From assembly GCF_001905465.1 (NCBI RefSeq), contig NZ_LISX01000003.1, forward strand, positions 594,565 through 658,564: 64,000 nucleotides of DNA, given 5' to 3'. Origin of the DNA: Kitasatospora sp. CB01950. GTDB taxonomy: Bacteria; Actinomycetota; Actinomycetes; Streptomycetales; Streptomycetaceae. Position 1 is the first letter of the stretch. Each line of letters begins with the position of its first letter. Both the position numbers and the translations under genes were made by a program. The notes below the pieces were generated by a model that saw only the letters and a program-made list of their open reading frames with translations, was not told where the DNA came from and did no database searches. Positions 63,352 to 64,000 of the stretch are shown piece by piece.

Positions 63352-64000
63352 GGCCGGTCCGGGCCCGGATCGGCCCGGCGGTAGCTGACCGTGCTGACCG
63401 CGATCAGACGTCCCTCCACCCGGACGACCGCGTCCAGGACTTCGCCGAGCGGATCCGTTCGGTGCTGCCGGAGGGTGAGCGTCACGTCCAGGGTGTCGTC
63501 GGGATCGGCGTTGCCGACGTAGTTGATCTTCTGGTCCTCGATGCGGCGGCCGAGAAAGGCCGAACTGTCGCGCCCGAGGACGCGCCACAGCTCCCACAGC
63601 GCGGAGTCCACGACCGAGAAGTAGGAGGCGAAATACATCAGCCCGACCGGATTGAAGTCGCGGGCGAGGTCGACCGGCCGACGGACGGTGTAGCCCCTGG
63701 CGATCGTGAGGTGGTCCGGCTCGTGGTGACGGAACGTGCCGCTGCTGCGGGCGGCCACGCACAGGCGGGGCGCGTAGTACTGCCGGGGGACGGTGGGGAG
63801 GTGCTCGTGGGCGAAGTCGTGCGGCGAGGAGCGTTCGAGCCCGTGATTGCGGTCGGCGGCGGAGCGGGCGACCCAGCGGTTGAAGTTCTCGACGTACAGG
63901 CAGTCGGGGCGGGGCTCCCCGTAGAACTCCCGCCAGTGGAAGGCCGTCGGGTCGACCGTCCCGGCCGGGGACAGGCGGTGCAGGGTCAGGGTCGAGTCGC
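63348..64000 (-). CDS. LnmK-like biosynthetic hot-dog protein, 5' end outside the window
   Basis: The frame stays open from the stop at 63348 to the window edge, giving at least 217 residues with strong codon bias; the start lies beyond 64000. Segments such as NPVGLMYFASYFSVVDSALWEL, RRIEDQKINYVGNADPDDTL and the upstream FHWREFYGEPRPDCLYVENFNRW resemble the double hot-dog LnmK/Pnap_2097 family. LnmK is an acyltransferase/decarboxylase that makes propionyl-ACP from methylmalonyl-CoA in polyketide beta-branching. A similar acyl-ACP role would suit this cluster. An internal GTG at 63758 is not the true start. Confidence 0.72.
   Translation of the reverse strand, partial: DSTLTLHRLSPAGTVDPTAFHWREFYGEPRPDCLYVENFNRWVARSAADRNHGLERSSPHDFAHEHLPTVPRQYYAPRLCVAARSSGTFRHHEPDHLTIARGYTVRRPVDLARDFNPVGLMYFASYFSVVDSALWELWRVLGRDSSAFLGRRIEDQKINYVGNADPDDTLDVTLTLRQHRTDPLGEVLDAVVRVEGRLIAVSTVSYRRADPGPDRP

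Overview
The window looks like chromosomal DNA of a streptomycete-type actinomycete (Streptomyces or Kitasatospora). It has very high GC, near-saturated GC at third codon positions, many GTG starts, 1-4 base start/stop overlaps inside operons, and several genes that appear to be transcribed leaderless. No rRNA, tRNA, CRISPR array or intact transposase was seen.

Layout. (1) 1-11483, general accessory genes: a GH65 disaccharide phosphorylase, a PadR regulator, a TIGR01777 oxidoreductase, a stand-alone PD-(D/E)XK nuclease-like protein, a polyprenyl diphosphate synthase, a class F sortase beside a probable wall-anchored beta-helix protein, and an exporter-type ABC half-transporter. (2) 11484-12348: a fluC (crcB) pair. 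(3) 12527-20953: a complete urea-to-ammonia operon, urea channel - ureA - CbiX-like protein with a His-rich tail - ureB - ureC - ureF - ureG - ureD - ammonium channel. It has no ureE. (4) 21071-23475: a SAM methyltransferase and a PiT phosphate transporter with a small membrane protein.

(5) 23668-38904, a guanidino/ureido nitrogen island: four agmatine-deiminase-family paralogues (one Tat-exported, one lipoprotein-like, two cytoplasmic), three TetR regulators with visible operators over the deiminase promoters, a complete oligopeptide/nickel-family ABC importer, and a second urease. That urease has fused gamma-beta subunits and an alpha subunit whose flap cysteine is alanine. A 165-bp MITE-like element sits inside the island.

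(6) 40592-50439, a one-direction biosynthetic cluster of unknown product: Zn-dehydrogenase, ROK kinase, APH-type kinase, intradiol dioxygenase, class III aminotransferase, inositol-phosphatase-like enzyme, AurF-type N-oxygenase, seryl-tRNA-synthetase-like amino acid:carrier-protein ligase, nitronate-monooxygenase-like flavoprotein, carrier protein and MOSC protein. The content suggests an aminated sugar or cyclitol with an oxidised nitrogen and an aminoacyl unit carried on an ACP. (7) 50946-53927: hydrolases, two SnoaL-like proteins and a TPP-enzyme remnant; 53031-56234 is a desaturase - glycosyltransferase - hydrolase operon. (8) 56567-57235: RNase HI. (9) 57435 to beyond 64000, a lipid/polyketide-type cluster: KASIII, ACP, KASII, two paralogous SDRs (one with degenerate catalytic motifs), a WS/DGAT acyltransferase and a LnmK-like protein cut by the window end.

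Regions 3 and 5 together give urea import, two ureases, ammonium transport and enzymes that release ammonia from guanidino groups. That suggests a strain equipped to use urea and guanidino compounds as nitrogen sources.
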